A program made the position numbers and the translations under genes. This document shows positions 35,100 to 44,567 of a stretch of DNA of 64,000 bases, one piece after another (position 1 is the first letter of the stretch; every line of letters starts with the position of its first letter). The notes under the pieces are model-generated. The model made no database searches. It was not told where the DNA came from and worked only from the letters and a program-made list of their open reading frames with translations. Origin of the DNA: DYGA01 sp964540695 (GTDB lineage Bacteria; Patescibacteriota; Patescibacteriia; S139-126); assembly GCA_964540695.1 (NCBI GenBank), contig CAZINS010000001.1, positions 124,001 through 188,000 on the forward strand. Direction: 5' to 3'.

Positions 35100-36496
35100 C
35101 AATTAAACTTAGTTTTAAAATAATTTTCTAAATCTCCAATCGCCACTCTGGTTTGTTGCATGGTATCCCGATCTCTAACTGTTACCGCTTGATCATTAGC
35201 TGTAGCAAAATCAATGGTAATACAATATGGTGTACCAATTTCATCTTGTCGGCGATAACGTCTACCAATTGAACCAGTTTCGTCGTATTGCACAGTATAA
35301 ATTGAACTTAAATTCCTAGCAATATTTTGAGCTGTAACCAATAATGGTTCTTTCTTAGCTAATGGTAGAATAGCTATTTTTATTGGCGCTAATTCATAAG
35401 GTAATTTCAAAACCACTTCGGTTTCTTTGGTTGCTTCTGTTGTAGTAGTACGACCACCTGTCACTTCAGTATAGGCTTCAAGTAAAACCACTAAAAAAGA
35501 ACGATCGACTCCCAACGAAGGTTCAATAATATGAGGAATAAACTTTTCTTTACTGACTGGATCAGTATATTCTAAATTTTGTCCACTGAATTTTTGATGT
35601 TGTTTTAAATCATAATCAGTCCGATAAGCCAGCCCATAAAGTTCTTTACGCCCAAAAGGATATTCATATTCAAAATCTATTGTCCGTTGTGAATAAAAAG
35701 CTCGGTCACTCCTCTCGATTTCTTTTAAATATAAATTTTTTTCTTTAATTCCTAAAAATTTACACCAGGTTTTCATTAGCTCCAGCCAATCATTAAAATA
35801 TTTTTCCCATTCTTTTGGATTTACAAAATATTCTACTTCCATTTGTTCAAATTCGCGGGTACGGAATATGAAATTTTCTACGGTTATTTCATTCCGAAAA
35901 GCTTTACCAATTTGACCAATTCCAAAGGGAATACGCATCCGCATACTATCAACTACATTTTTAAAATTTACAAATATACCACCTGCTGTTTCTGGTCTAA
36001 GATAAACTTTTCCCGCTGCTTCCTCCACCGGACCCATAAAAGTCTGAAACATCAAATTAAACTGTCTAACTTCAGTTAAATCACCCCCGCAGTCAGGACA
36101 CTGGTAATCAGCAACAAAAAAAGGTTTCTCTTTATCATAGCCGGGACTTTTAGGATTAGCTGGCAATAAATGATCAGCTCTAAATCTTTTTTTACATTTT
36201 TTGCAATCTATCAAAGGATCAGTAAAATTCTGCACATGACCCGATGCTTCCCATACTTTGGGATGCATAATAATAGCAGCATCAAGACCAACCATATCAA
36301 GTTTATTTTGTACAAAAAATTTCCACCAAGCACGTTTAATATTATTTTTCAATTCTACTCCCAAAGGACCATAGTCATAAGCGGCTTGCAAACCACCATA
36401 TATATCTGAAGAAGGAAAAATAAAACCGCGGCGCTTTAGTAAAGCCACCACTTTTTCCATCTTATTTTGTTTATCTTGATTTGTCATTTTTTCCAT
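35099..36496 (-). CDS. glyS: glycyl-tRNA synthetase (dimeric class II type)
   Basis: A 465-residue single-chain GlyRS of the eukaryote/archaea/Gram-positive type. Motif 1 region YDYGPLGVELKNNI, a zinc-binding insertion (CKKCKKRF and CPDCGG), motif 2 FRNEITVENFIFRTREFEQMEVE and motif 3 EPSLGVDRSFLV are visible. It is the first gene of an eight-gene leftward operon; a TATAAT lies 11 nt upstream of the ATG, implying a leader of only a few bases. Confidence 0.96.
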   Translation of the reverse strand: MEKMTNQDKQNKMEKVVALLKRRGFIFPSSDIYGGLQAAYDYGPLGVELKNNIKRAWWKFFVQNKLDMVGLDAAIIMHPKVWEASGHVQNFTDPLIDCKKCKKRFRADHLLPANPKSPGYDKEKPFFVADYQCPDCGGDLTEVRQFNLMFQTFMGPVEEAAGKVYLRPETAGGIFVNFKNVVDSMRMRIPFGIGQIGKAFRNEITVENFIFRTREFEQMEVEYFVNPKEWEKYFNDWLELMKTWCKFLGIKEKNLYLKEIERSDRAFYSQRTIDFEYEYPFGRKELYGLAYRTDYDLKQHQKFSGQNLEYTDPVSKEKFIPHIIEPSLGVDRSFLVVLLEAYTEVTGGRTTTTEATKETEVVLKLPYELAPIKIAILPLAKKEPLLVTAQNIARNLSSIYTVQYDETGSIGRRYRRQDEIGTPYCITIDFATANDQAVTVRDRDTMQQTRVAIGDLENYFKTKFN

Positions 36497-36549
36497 AAAT
36501 CTAACTAATTATAATAATATTTTAGGTTTTTAGCAAATTTAATAAAAAA

Positions 36550-36570
36550 TAGCCACTGGAGCAGTGGCTA
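36550..36570 (-). terminator. intrinsic terminator at the end of the 36568 gene
   Basis: Perfect 9-bp stem TAGCCACTG / CAGTGGCTA with a 3-nt loop, overlapping the stop codon; the T-run TTTTTTATT is on the minus side. Confidence 0.85.
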
Positions 36571-37116
36571 AGCTTTGGCACCTAATTTTAATTGCTGCCA
36601 ATTAAAATATTTTTTTATTTCTTCTGGTAACAATTTATAGTTGGATTGGGCTTTCAACCAAACAGAGGTTTTTTTATACCAACGGGAAAAATTTCTTTGT
36701 TTAATAAAACTAATTAATTTTCTATATATTGCATTGACCATTCTCACCTCACCCGATAAACCAAATTCACTGATAATAAAAAAATTATTAACTAATTTCT
36801 GTTCTTGTTTTTTTGTAAACAAAAAATCTTGATAATTCATAAAATAAACAATTTCAAAATTTTTCTTATTGGGCTGCAAGACTCCTCTTCTCGTCTGTCT
36901 ATATTGAGGTACTAAGTCTAAAACTTTATTCAATCCATATTTACTTGGTTGATTAGTAACATCGACAATGAAGTAAGTAATAATAGTATTCATAAATACT
37001 GCTAAAATCTTTTGTTCGTCTTGATAGTCAACAAACTTATTTTTAGGAAATTTTAATACTTTTTTTAAATCAGCTAAAGAAAACATTTTTCTAATGTAAC
37101 TTTCATTTGTTTTCAT
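36568..37116 (-). CDS. hypothetical protein
   Basis: A 182-residue basic, aromatic-rich soluble protein without recognised domains. Segments such as RQTRRGVLQPNKKNFEIVYF suggest nucleic-acid contact, but this is only composition. AAGGAGAAAA precedes the ATG and a terminator overlaps the stop, so the gene is real and single. It is followed upstream by a 340-nt gap and an SF2 helicase gene. Confidence 0.6.
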   Translation of the reverse strand: MKTNESYIRKMFSLADLKKVLKFPKNKFVDYQDEQKILAVFMNTIITYFIVDVTNQPSKYGLNKVLDLVPQYRQTRRGVLQPNKKNFEIVYFMNYQDFLFTKKQEQKLVNNFFIISEFGLSGEVRMVNAIYRKLISFIKQRNFSRWYKKTSVWLKAQSNYKLLPEEIKKYFNWQQLKLGAKA

Positions 37117-37426
37117 AATCTTTTCTCCTTAAAGATATTGATAAATTTTTGGGTAAATATAAAACTTTTTTATGACCTGCATAAAATAAAAAACATTGTA
37201 TATAGTATTGGTAAACTACCACTTGGGCAGTTAATTCCTACTTAACACCAGTTTATAAATCTTGGCGGCAATTATCACTGGTTTAAATTTTCAATGTGCT
37301 GTTCTAGAATTAATTCTAACTTCTTTCTATAACGTACATTATCATTTTATTCTCCTTATTTTTTTGCCACTCTAACATGTTTTTTTTATTTAGTCAATTA
37401 TACTTAACTTGATAAAAATAAATTTA
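37117..37426. other. noncoding gap upstream of the 36568 gene
   Basis: About 310 nt without a convincing gene. On the minus strand an AAGGAG precedes an ATG near 37345 that opens only a 9-codon frame, followed after a frame change by a short coding-like stretch. It could be a decayed gene or a leader. No tRNA or repeat seen. Confidence 0.4.
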
Positions 37427-37453
37427 AAAACTCCGAAATTATTTCGGAGTTTT
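37427..37453 (-). terminator. intrinsic terminator of the helicase gene
   Basis: Perfect 12-bp stem AAAACTCCGAAA / TTTCGGAGTTTT with a 3-nt loop, 3 nt after the helicase stop. Confidence 0.85.
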
Positions 37454-37455
37454 GT

Positions 37456-39396
37456 TTAATTTATAGGGATAATTCCCTGCTTTTCAGTAAGATTAGAAAC
37501 AAAAATATTCACTAATTTTTCTTGCCAAAAATTTTCCACTATTACTCTACCAGAAACAATAACTTTTTTACCCTCTAATTCTTTTAATTTTTTTATTTCT
37601 TCAATATTGTCTACTGGTAAAATCTGTTCTACATTGACAGTTTCATCATCTTTTAATGCCCGACCAAGGAATTTATAAGCCACCAATCTACTATTTTTGA
37701 TAATTTCTATTAGTGTCACTTCTTGCATTAGAAATATATCTCTAATAATAGTATTGTGGCTAGCAATTAATTTTTTCTTGGGTTTATCTAAATCAACGTT
37801 ATGTTGTTTGGTTTTTTTATTTGGTACATAAACATCAGGTATGATTTTTATTTGTTTATACATTTGTTCACGTTTAGCTTCATTGGCATAATGCATTGCT
37901 TGATCAAATTGAGAAAACAATAAATGCCATACTCTGCCTGGATTCTCACGCCCGACACGACCTTCAGCATTGGCTAAAAAATTAGGCGTATTGGGTTGAC
38001 CGTACATCACTAAATTTTGTAAATTTTTTAAATGTAACCCTTCACTACCAACTGAAGAAATTTGCAAAACACCATCATTACGTTGATTGAATTCTTGTCT
38101 AACTTTTTTTCTATCCTTGGTATGCTGTAAATTGATATGACTTTTACCAATTAAAAGACTATTATCACTTCCCCAACTAGTTAAATAGTGACTGGCTATC
38201 TGTAACATCTCTATCGATGAATGATAAATGGCTGTTTGTTGAGTTGAAAATAATTCACGTAACTCTTGTAATCGTAGTAATTTGGGATGTAATTTTTTTG
38301 GAATTTTTAAAATTTCGTCCCAACCACTATAATGTTTGATGTCTTGATATAACTGTTTATTCTCTTTGGCTAACCTATTACCTGCCTTACTACCATCTTG
38401 AGCTAATCTATCATAATAAGAAAAAAACATTTCAAAAGAGTTTTGAAAAAGTTGTCTCATAAGGTGCAACATCTTTTGTACGCAGGCAAAATTATGTGAT
38501 GCTCTTAAACCTTGTAAATTATCAACTTCTTTCAACTCATTTATTTTACCAAGAATATCTTCGGTATCTTTTTGTGACAATAATCTAAATTTCTTTGGTA
38601 ATAAATCTTCTAAATTAGCTTGATAAAAATTGTCAGTTAAATTGTTGTAATACATACCAGTACGATCAAACATTTGTTTCCATGTTTGTTCCCACCACTC
38701 ATCAAAGGAAATATCAGCCATAATTCTTTCCATTGGTTGTTGCCAAGCCAGTTGTTCAGCTTGAGATGTTGTCCACCAACCACCGTGTAAACATAAAGCT
38801 TTAGCTGATTGTTCTCGGTCTGATATAGTCCCGGGAACTGCTGTTTGAGCAATAATTTTGCCATAAGGATGACAACGAGCTGTTATGTCAGTGTAAGGAA
38901 ATTTTTTTATCCCGTGATGAGCTTCATCAATAATAATCAATTGAAAATAATTTGGGGAAATAATTTTTCTGGCTAAATCATTAGCAACATTATGCGGAGT
39001 AGAAATATAAACATGACAATTTTCTTTTTGCCACCATTCTTGACGTTTAACCTTATTGACACCTGCTAGTAAAACTATTTCATCATTGGAAAAATTATAA
39101 TAATTTTGAAAATCTTGATAAATTTGTGCATTTAATTCTTCAGTTGGTGCTGTCACTAAAATTTTTTTCCAATCTTTATTTAAATAGTGATCTACTAACA
39201 ATAAATCAATAATGGTTTTTCCAAAAGATGTTAAACAAACAAAACCATAATTTTTTTCATCTCTGGTTAACCAATGGACAATTTTTTCTTGAGTGGCACG
39301 CGGTTCAAGATTTTTGATTCGCTTAGATAAAGCTATGGCGAACATATCTGGAGTACCAGACAATAAAGCTTGGCGATATTTAGTTCTTTTGGCCAT
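37456..39396 (-). CDS. SF2 DEAH-box helicase-like protein
   Basis: A 646-residue protein with superfamily 2 helicase motifs: a Q-like element PRATQEKIVHW (about 32-42), a non-standard Walker A LTSFGKT (55-61), TAPTEELNAQ (motif Ia), DEAH (157-160), TAVPGT (motif III) and NAEGRVGRENPGR (motif VI). A long all-helical insertion separates the two RecA-like halves. The C-terminal 50 residues (GKKVIVSGRVIVENFW) look like a small OB fold. The substrate and role are unknown; AAGGAGAATAGG precedes the ATG. Confidence 0.8.
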   Translation of the reverse strand: MAKRTKYRQALLSGTPDMFAIALSKRIKNLEPRATQEKIVHWLTRDEKNYGFVCLTSFGKTIIDLLLVDHYLNKDWKKILVTAPTEELNAQIYQDFQNYYNFSNDEIVLLAGVNKVKRQEWWQKENCHVYISTPHNVANDLARKIISPNYFQLIIIDEAHHGIKKFPYTDITARCHPYGKIIAQTAVPGTISDREQSAKALCLHGGWWTTSQAEQLAWQQPMERIMADISFDEWWEQTWKQMFDRTGMYYNNLTDNFYQANLEDLLPKKFRLLSQKDTEDILGKINELKEVDNLQGLRASHNFACVQKMLHLMRQLFQNSFEMFFSYYDRLAQDGSKAGNRLAKENKQLYQDIKHYSGWDEILKIPKKLHPKLLRLQELRELFSTQQTAIYHSSIEMLQIASHYLTSWGSDNSLLIGKSHINLQHTKDRKKVRQEFNQRNDGVLQISSVGSEGLHLKNLQNLVMYGQPNTPNFLANAEGRVGRENPGRVWHLLFSQFDQAMHYANEAKREQMYKQIKIIPDVYVPNKKTKQHNVDLDKPKKKLIASHNTIIRDIFLMQEVTLIEIIKNSRLVAYKFLGRALKDDETVNVEQILPVDNIEEIKKLKELEGKKVIVSGRVIVENFWQEKLVNIFVSNLTEKQGIIPIN

Positions 39397-39496
39397 TTCC
39401 TATTCTCCTTATTTTTATTTTAAAGTACAAAATTAATATAATAGTTTATAACAATTTTTTAGCTCCCGTCAAATAAGATTATGCTATAATTAAGCT

Positions 39497-39985
39497 ATGA
39501 GAAATAAAGGCTTTTCTTTAATTGAAATTTTAATATCCATTGCTATTATTGGATTAATTGGCACCATTACTTTGGTGGCCTTAGGAGGAGTTAGAGAAAA
39601 ATCACGTGATACTAAAAGAAAAAACGACATTGCTCAAATTGGCAGATTTCTGGCTTTATCTTGTTATGAGCCAACAAGCGGTACCGGAACTTATGATTTA
39701 GCCGACTTAATAGATGAAATTAAAATAAAATTTCCTCAAGCTCAAAATTTTTTAACCCGGGCTCCCCGTGACCCAAAAATTGGCAACGATGAACAAACTT
39801 TTTATTTTTATCAATACAGAGCCATAGATAAAAAATGTGCGCTTTATGCCAATCTGGAAAACCAGGACGAACCTATTACTTTGCCAAATTTAAACTCCCC
39901 CACACCTGGTGGTGGACAAGGTGTACTCCAAGCTACTACCAATGGCCCTAACAATACAAACATCTATTTTCAATACTCAAATTAA
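39497..39985 (+). CDS. type II secretion / type IV pilin-like pseudopilin
   Basis: A 162-residue prepilin. The N terminus RNKG-FSLIEILISIAIIG is a class III prepilin signal: cleavage after G4, Phe as the new N terminus and Glu at +5, then one hydrophobic helix. The body (ARDTKRKND-type helix, then a Cys pair C57 and C115) resembles GspG-like pseudopilins. An extended -10 TGCTATAAT ends 6 nt before the ATG, so the mRNA is likely leaderless. No other pilus genes are adjacent. Confidence 0.88.
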   Translation: MRNKGFSLIEILISIAIIGLIGTITLVALGGVREKSRDTKRKNDIAQIGRFLALSCYEPTSGTGTYDLADLIDEIKIKFPQAQNFLTRAPRDPKIGNDEQTFYFYQYRAIDKKCALYANLENQDEPITLPNLNSPTPGGGQGVLQATTNGPNNTNIYFQYSN

Positions 39986-40012
39986 AAACAGCTCTTTGTC
40001 CAGAGCTGTTTT
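39985..40012. terminator. bidirectional terminator between pseudopilin and rarA
   Basis: Perfect 11-bp stem AAAACAGCTCT / AGAGCTGTTTT with T-runs in both directions, between convergent genes. Confidence 0.88.
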
Positions 40013-41140
40013 TTAGTTTAAATATTTTTTTCCTTTTATCTCATCTGGCAAATAATCTTCTTCATCATAATTTTTATAGTCTTGGCCATATTTTAATTTT
40101 TTCATTAGTTTAGTTGGTGCATTCCTTATTTTTAAGGGTACGGGTAAATTGCCATATTTTTTTACATCTTGAGTGGCCATCATTAAACCCTCATAGGCTC
40201 GACGATCTTTTTTACAAGTAGCTAAGTAAACTGCACCGTGAGCTAGATTGATAGCACATTCTGGTAATCCAATTATTTCCACAGCACGAAAAACTTCATT
40301 AGCTACCACCAAAGCAGTTGATTGAGATAATCCAATGTCTTCACTGGCAAAAATTACCATTCGTCTAGCAATAAATTTTGGATCCTCCCCAGCTTCAATC
40401 ATTCGAGCTAAATAGTATAGCGCGGCATTGGGCTGTGAAGCCCTCATACTTTTTATAAAAGCACTAATAGTATTATAATGTTCTTCCCCTTGTTTATCAT
40501 AACGTAAAAATTTTGATTGTAATGTATTTTTTAAATTGGCTAGAGTAATTTTTTGATACAACTGGCGAGTATTTTCAATCATAGTAATAGCTTGTCGGGC
40601 ATCACCATTGGCCATTTTAACCAACCAAGCCATCTCTAATTTTCCCAATTTATAACCAGTGCGACTAATAATTTTAATCATATCTTTTTCATCAAGCTCA
40701 TTTAAAACAAACACTCGACAACGTGAAAGTAGAGGTGCAATTACTTCGAAGCTGGGATTTTCGGTGGTGGCACCAATTAAAGTCAACTGCCCGCTTTCTA
40801 CATAAGGCAATAAGAAATCTTGCTGTGATTTATTGAAACGATGAATTTCATCTAAAAATAAAACTTTAGGCTGGTCGGATGAATCTTCTTTAATAATTTT
40901 TCTTATATCTTCTTTGCCAGCCGAAACGGCTGATAACTCATATAGTTTTGCGGATAGGGCTTGTACATAAATACGTGCCAAAGTAGTTTTACCTGTTCCG
41001 GGGGGACCCCAAAGAATAAAAGAAAATAAATGCTTTTTTAAAATAGCCACCCGTAGGGGTTTGTTTTTACCCACTAAATGTTCTTGGCCACAAAATTCAT
41101 CTAGATTGGTTGGTCTTATTTTGTCTGCTAATGGTTGCAT
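40013..41140 (-). CDS. rarA: replication-associated recombination protein A (MgsA/WRNIP1 AAA+)
   Basis: A 375-residue clamp-loader-like AAA+ ATPase acting at stalled forks. Walker A GPPGTGKTTLAR, Walker B FLDEIHRF and sensor GATTENPSFE are present, and the C-terminal tetramerisation domain contains EDPKFIARRMVIFASEDIGL. The ATG at 41140 (MQPLADKIRPTNLDEF) matches family starts. A TACAAT box ends 6 nt before it, so the message is likely leaderless; the 14-residue upstream extension is rejected for that reason. Confidence 0.95.
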   Translation of the reverse strand: MQPLADKIRPTNLDEFCGQEHLVGKNKPLRVAILKKHLFSFILWGPPGTGKTTLARIYVQALSAKLYELSAVSAGKEDIRKIIKEDSSDQPKVLFLDEIHRFNKSQQDFLLPYVESGQLTLIGATTENPSFEVIAPLLSRCRVFVLNELDEKDMIKIISRTGYKLGKLEMAWLVKMANGDARQAITMIENTRQLYQKITLANLKNTLQSKFLRYDKQGEEHYNTISAFIKSMRASQPNAALYYLARMIEAGEDPKFIARRMVIFASEDIGLSQSTALVVANEVFRAVEIIGLPECAINLAHGAVYLATCKKDRRAYEGLMMATQDVKKYGNLPVPLKIRNAPTKLMKKLKYGQDYKNYDEEDYLPDEIKGKKYLN

Positions 41141-41176
41141 ACTAATATTGTACCTGGGCTGAAAAATAAAAAAAAG

Positions 41177-41198
41177 CGGCACAAAATTTTATGTGCCG
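41177..41198 (-). terminator. intrinsic terminator of the 41228 gene
   Basis: Stem CGGCACA / TGTGCCG with an 8-nt loop, followed on the minus strand by CTTTTTTTT. It lies just upstream of the rarA promoter. Confidence 0.85.
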
Positions 41199-41227
41199 AC
41201 AATATATTAAATGACTGGGAGTATTGA

Positions 41228-41548
41228 TTACCCGAGTAGTAAATGAAAAGCAATTTTTTGCTGTTGTTCTTTTATTTTAATACCTAATGATTGACTGGCG
41301 TCAACCAATCTATCTAACAATTCTTTACCTTTCTTTAGACAATCATACATTTCCCCTTCTTCGGTTTTTTTAACTGCAATGCTATGCATATCATCAGCTA
41401 CACTGGTAATCAGTTCAGCTAATACAGGTTCAGATAAAGGTATTGGTAAAAAATTATTCCAGATATTTTTTGGTATTTCGGTTATTTTCATATAACCTAA
41501 CAAAATTTCCTCCGGTAATTTTTCCAGCAGACTAGCTATGGTTAACAT
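41228..41548 (-). CDS. hypothetical protein
   Basis: A 106-residue, largely helical soluble protein of unknown family. AAAGGAGTTAG precedes the ATG and a strong terminator follows, supporting a real single gene. It is divergent from the hydrogenase genes, but nothing in the sequence ties it to them. Confidence 0.6.
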   Translation of the reverse strand: MLTIASLLEKLPEEILLGYMKITEIPKNIWNNFLPIPLSEPVLAELITSVADDMHSIAVKKTEEGEMYDCLKKGKELLDRLVDASQSLGIKIKEQQQKIAFHLLLG

Positions 41549-41620
41549 ATCTAACTCCTTTTATTTATGATTTAAAAGTTCATTTAATTAATTATTATAA
41601 TTAAATTGGCAAAAAAGTCA

Positions 41621-41649
41621 ATGACATGATTCTTGTAATTTGTTATAAT
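41621..41649 (+). promoter_or_regulatory. leaderless promoter of the hydrogenase genes
   Basis: ATGACA, 17-nt spacer, perfect TATAAT ending 7 nt before the ATG at 41657. The predicted start of transcription falls on or next to the start codon. Confidence 0.75.
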
Positions 41650-41656
41650 AAAATCA

Positions 41657-42154
41657 ATGAAAAAAACTTCTGTAAAAACTAAAAAATTGAAAGTCGGTTG
41701 GTTTACGTTTAGTTGTTGTGAAGATAGTACTGTACTTTTTACTGAATTATTAAACGATCACTGGCAAGACTGGCTACCTTATTTGGATTTCAAACATGCT
41801 AAAGTATTAAAATCAAAAAACGAATTAACTGAAATGGATGTGGTTTTTGTGGAAGGTGCTATTGCTTCTGAAGCCAAAGCCAAAGAACTAAAAAAAATCA
41901 GAGCTAAGGCTAAAATCTTAGTAGCTGTTGGCGCTTGTGCGGTAACTGGCATGCCTTCAGCTCAACGTAATGAATTCCCTGAAGAAGTTAGACAAGAAAT
42001 AGATTTTTTACTTACTAAATTCAACTACGGAGAAAAAGTAAAAAAACTCGAAGAAATAGTCACGGTTGATGCTAAAGTACCGGGGTGCCCGATGAATGAA
42101 CAAAAATTCGTGGAACTAATGGAACAAATGTTTAAACAATTTAACATCAAATGA
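41657..42154 (+). CDS. [NiFe] hydrogenase small (delta) subunit, NuoB-like
   Basis: A 165-residue electron-transfer subunit. It has four cysteines suited to one [4Fe-4S] cluster: adjacent C20-C21 (FSCCEDS, as in NuoB), C94 (VGACAVTG) and C144 (PGCPM). No further Fe-S domains are present. It resembles the delta subunit of soluble group 3 hydrogenases. The expected beta and gamma (Fe-S and flavin) subunits are absent from the window. The large-subunit gene starts 4 nt after its stop. Confidence 0.88.
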   Translation: MKKTSVKTKKLKVGWFTFSCCEDSTVLFTELLNDHWQDWLPYLDFKHAKVLKSKNELTEMDVVFVEGAIASEAKAKELKKIRAKAKILVAVGACAVTGMPSAQRNEFPEEVRQEIDFLLTKFNYGEKVKKLEEIVTVDAKVPGCPMNEQKFVELMEQMFKQFNIK

Positions 42155-42158
42155 TTTT

Positions 42159-43448
42159 ATGCATTTAATTGATTTTGATTTAAATATCAATGAGATTACC
42201 AAAGTTGAAGGTTCGGCTGGACTGGATGTTAAAGTGACCAATGGTAAGGTTGAGTATGTTAAATTTAAAGTTCAAGACTACAAAAGATTTTATACTCAAG
42301 CTATTCAAGGAAAGCCGATTGCGGCTGTACCACAACTATTATCTCGTATTTGTGGTACTTGTAGTATTGCTCATTTGATTGCCAGTATTGAAGCGGTGGA
42401 AAAAACTTTACAATATAAACCAAGTGAACAAACAAAAATTTTACGTGCTCTCACCTATCACGGACTAATTATCAGAGATCACGCTTTACATCTTTATGTT
42501 TTTGTCTTACCAGATTTATTTAATAAAGATTCTTTGCTTGATTTTGATGAAACAGACAAGATTCAACACCAACTACTTCATGATACTTTTGCGGTAAAAA
42601 GTGCTGGTAACAATTTAGCTAAATATACTGCGGGACGCAGTGTCCATGCACCCTTCCCTGTTCCTGGTGGCTTTTTAAAAATACCTGACAATGCAGGTAA
42701 ACAAGCTATCATCGAAGAAATGGAAAAAGTTAGACCAGCAGTTTTACGGCTGATTGAATTATTTTTAAATTCAACTGATTCCTTAATTAGGCCAACCAAC
42801 TACGCGGCTTTAAAAAATGATGATTATTCATATCTTGAAGGTAAACTCTGTGATATGAACGGCGTTATTGCTGAAGAAGCGGAATTTCGCAATCATCTTG
42901 AACACGTAGTATTGCCTTATTCTCAAGCCTCAGCCTATACTTTTGCCGGGCAACCATATCGAGTCGGTGCCTTGGCTAGAATAAATCTCAACCAACAGGC
43001 ACTAAATGAAAGAACAAAAAAAGATTGTACTCAAGCTTTAAAAATTTTCCCCTCACACAACGCTTATCATAATAATTTGGCCCAAGCCATTGAAATTCTT
43101 CACTCAATTGATGATACAATCACTATACTAAAAAATAATGAATTCAAACCAGAAAAACCTGATAAACTTGACTTGCGTGCTGCCACTGGAGTGGGTGTAG
43201 TCGAAGCACCTAGAGGAACCCTGTACCATAAACTTGAAATAGATGACAAAGGTATAGTTACCAAAGGTGAAGTAATAGTGCCAACGGGTCAAAATCAAAT
43301 CACGATTGAACTTGATATTGCCGAGTATATACAAAAAAATTTAAACATGCCAAAAAAAGAGCTGGCTTTAGCTTGTGAAAAAATAATTCGCGCTTACGAT
43401 CCCTGTATGAGTTGTGCTTCACACTTTTTGGAAGTTAACTGGCTATAA
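42159..43448 (+). CDS. [NiFe] hydrogenase large (alpha) subunit
   Basis: A 429-residue catalytic subunit. The N-terminal nickel ligands are in RICGTCSIAH (C65, C68) and the C-terminal ones in DPCMSC (C416, C419), followed by A-S-H and a seven-residue tail FLEVNWL, the kind of extension removed by a maturation protease. All four metal cysteines are intact, so it should be active. It is most like group 3 cytosolic, reversible enzymes; the electron partner is not encoded nearby. Its 3' end overlaps the convergent protease gene by 14 nt. Confidence 0.92.
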   Translation: MHLIDFDLNINEITKVEGSAGLDVKVTNGKVEYVKFKVQDYKRFYTQAIQGKPIAAVPQLLSRICGTCSIAHLIASIEAVEKTLQYKPSEQTKILRALTYHGLIIRDHALHLYVFVLPDLFNKDSLLDFDETDKIQHQLLHDTFAVKSAGNNLAKYTAGRSVHAPFPVPGGFLKIPDNAGKQAIIEEMEKVRPAVLRLIELFLNSTDSLIRPTNYAALKNDDYSYLEGKLCDMNGVIAEEAEFRNHLEHVVLPYSQASAYTFAGQPYRVGALARINLNQQALNERTKKDCTQALKIFPSHNAYHNNLAQAIEILHSIDDTITILKNNEFKPEKPDKLDLRAATGVGVVEAPRGTLYHKLEIDDKGIVTKGEVIVPTGQNQITIELDIAEYIQKNLNMPKKELALACEKIIRAYDPCMSCASHFLEVNWL

Positions 43449-43809
43449 TTTCCGCCACTTGCCGGGCAATTTTTTCCACTTCTCCTTGTGGTGGTACACC
43501 AACTATCTTGATAGTAATATCAGGATATATTTTTTTTATTAGCTTTAATTCAGTTGCTAAATCATAATCATGTAAACTTACCCGTTTAGTATCTTTAATT
43601 TGATCTAAGTCAGAAATCAATTTAACCACAGAAAAATTTCTTACTACATCGATAATCCACCAAATTGACTCACCTAGAGGTATAATTTGTTCTTGGGGAT
43701 CCTGATGGATAAACTCAGCATGGGGCAAAAGCTTTTGTAAATGTGGCACTAAACGAAAAGCTAACGAATCTTGAGGTAGATTTGGGTTACCAAATACGGA
43801 AATTTTCAT
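43435..43809 (-). CDS. hydrogenase maturation protease (HycI/HyaD family)
   Basis: A 124-residue protein starting MKISVFGNPNLPQDSLAF, the GNP-x-L-x-x-D signature of nickel-dependent hydrogenase endopeptidases that trim the large-subunit C terminus. HDYDLATELKLIKKIYP and IVGVPPQGEVEKIA are the other family segments. It is shorter than HycI (about 156). Location next to a large subunit with a cleavable tail supports the role. Confidence 0.85.
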   Translation of the reverse strand: MKISVFGNPNLPQDSLAFRLVPHLQKLLPHAEFIHQDPQEQIIPLGESIWWIIDVVRNFSVVKLISDLDQIKDTKRVSLHDYDLATELKLIKKIYPDITIKIVGVPPQGEVEKIARQVAEIIAS

Positions 43810-44567
43810 TTTTGAAATTTAATTTTTCCTTGCTGAATGTCTTGAGGTTTTTTGATTGATTTAACTTTTTGGGGATGTAAAATATTATCCACTACATTTT
43901 GCTTAAAAATATTTTGATTTGTAAAATCAATAATAATTTTTTTTCTAATTGTTTCTTTCTGCCACCCCACAGTATAAATATTATTGATCTGTTGTTTATA
44001 AATAATACTAGCTAGCTTATCTGATTTATAATCAGTTGCGACCACTACCCCAAAATGGTGATACCCAAAATCATTTTCTGAAATTTTTAAAGATGATGGA
44101 ATTAAAACTTTTTTAAAAACTATCTTTCCCCAAGGCAACCTACTTTCCAGGTCAGCAAATTTTTGTTGAGAAAAAAAATAAATTTTCTTAACTTGCGAAA
44201 AATTTAATAAATGAGCTAGGGCGTAAAAAGGATTATTTTTTGTAGCAATATTATTATTATGAATGTCAGTAGCATGATCTAAAGCAAAACACTGAAGAAT
44301 ATCAGCTTGAGTTAAGTGGAGTATATTTTTTTGCTGAGCATATTTTGCTAAAGTAGCCGGTGCTGCGGTAATAATATGCTGACCTATATCTGAAAGTTTC
44401 AAAATTTTGCCAGGTAAACTAAATAAATCAATATCAGCTCGGCAATCTGGATTTAAAAATAAATAACTAATTAACCGTAAAGCTTCGCGGTCAAGGGTAA
44501 TTTTATGATAATGAGGGAAAGTATTTTGCCTAACTTTTTGTAAAATATCAACTATGTTCGTTGGCAT
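43806..44567 (-). CDS. unknown protein in the hydrogenase maturation cluster
   Basis: A 253-residue soluble protein with no recognised motif; the first 100 residues look helical, the middle alternates beta strands (KKIYFFSQQ, HHFGVVVATDY), and the tail is basic. Five His and one Cys-free core give no clear metal site. It overlaps the EamA gene by 20 nt and the protease gene by 4 nt, so it is translated with them. A role in hydrogenase assembly or regulation is possible from context only. Confidence 0.6.
   Translation of the reverse strand: MPTNIVDILQKVRQNTFPHYHKITLDREALRLISYLFLNPDCRADIDLFSLPGKILKLSDIGQHIITAAPATLAKYAQQKNILHLTQADILQCFALDHATDIHNNNIATKNNPFYALAHLLNFSQVKKIYFFSQQKFADLESRLPWGKIVFKKVLIPSSLKISENDFGYHHFGVVVATDYKSDKLASIIYKQQINNIYTVGWQKETIRKKIIIDFTNQNIFKQNVVDNILHPQKVKSIKKPQDIQQGKIKFQK

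Noticed and set aside
36497..36567. T-box or other tRNA-sensing leader before glyS, ileS or pheS
   Set aside because: Leaders are a few to about 20 nt long, too short for a T-box; no specifier or T-box sequence seen.
37190..37360. Minus-strand AAGGAG followed by ATG, possible gene
   Set aside because: The frame stops after 9 codons and the coding-like stretch after it needs a frameshift; kept only as a possible remnant.
43435..43448. Overlap of hydrogenase and protease genes as a frameshift
   Set aside because: The genes are convergent and both end at natural C termini; the 14-nt overlap is ordinary.
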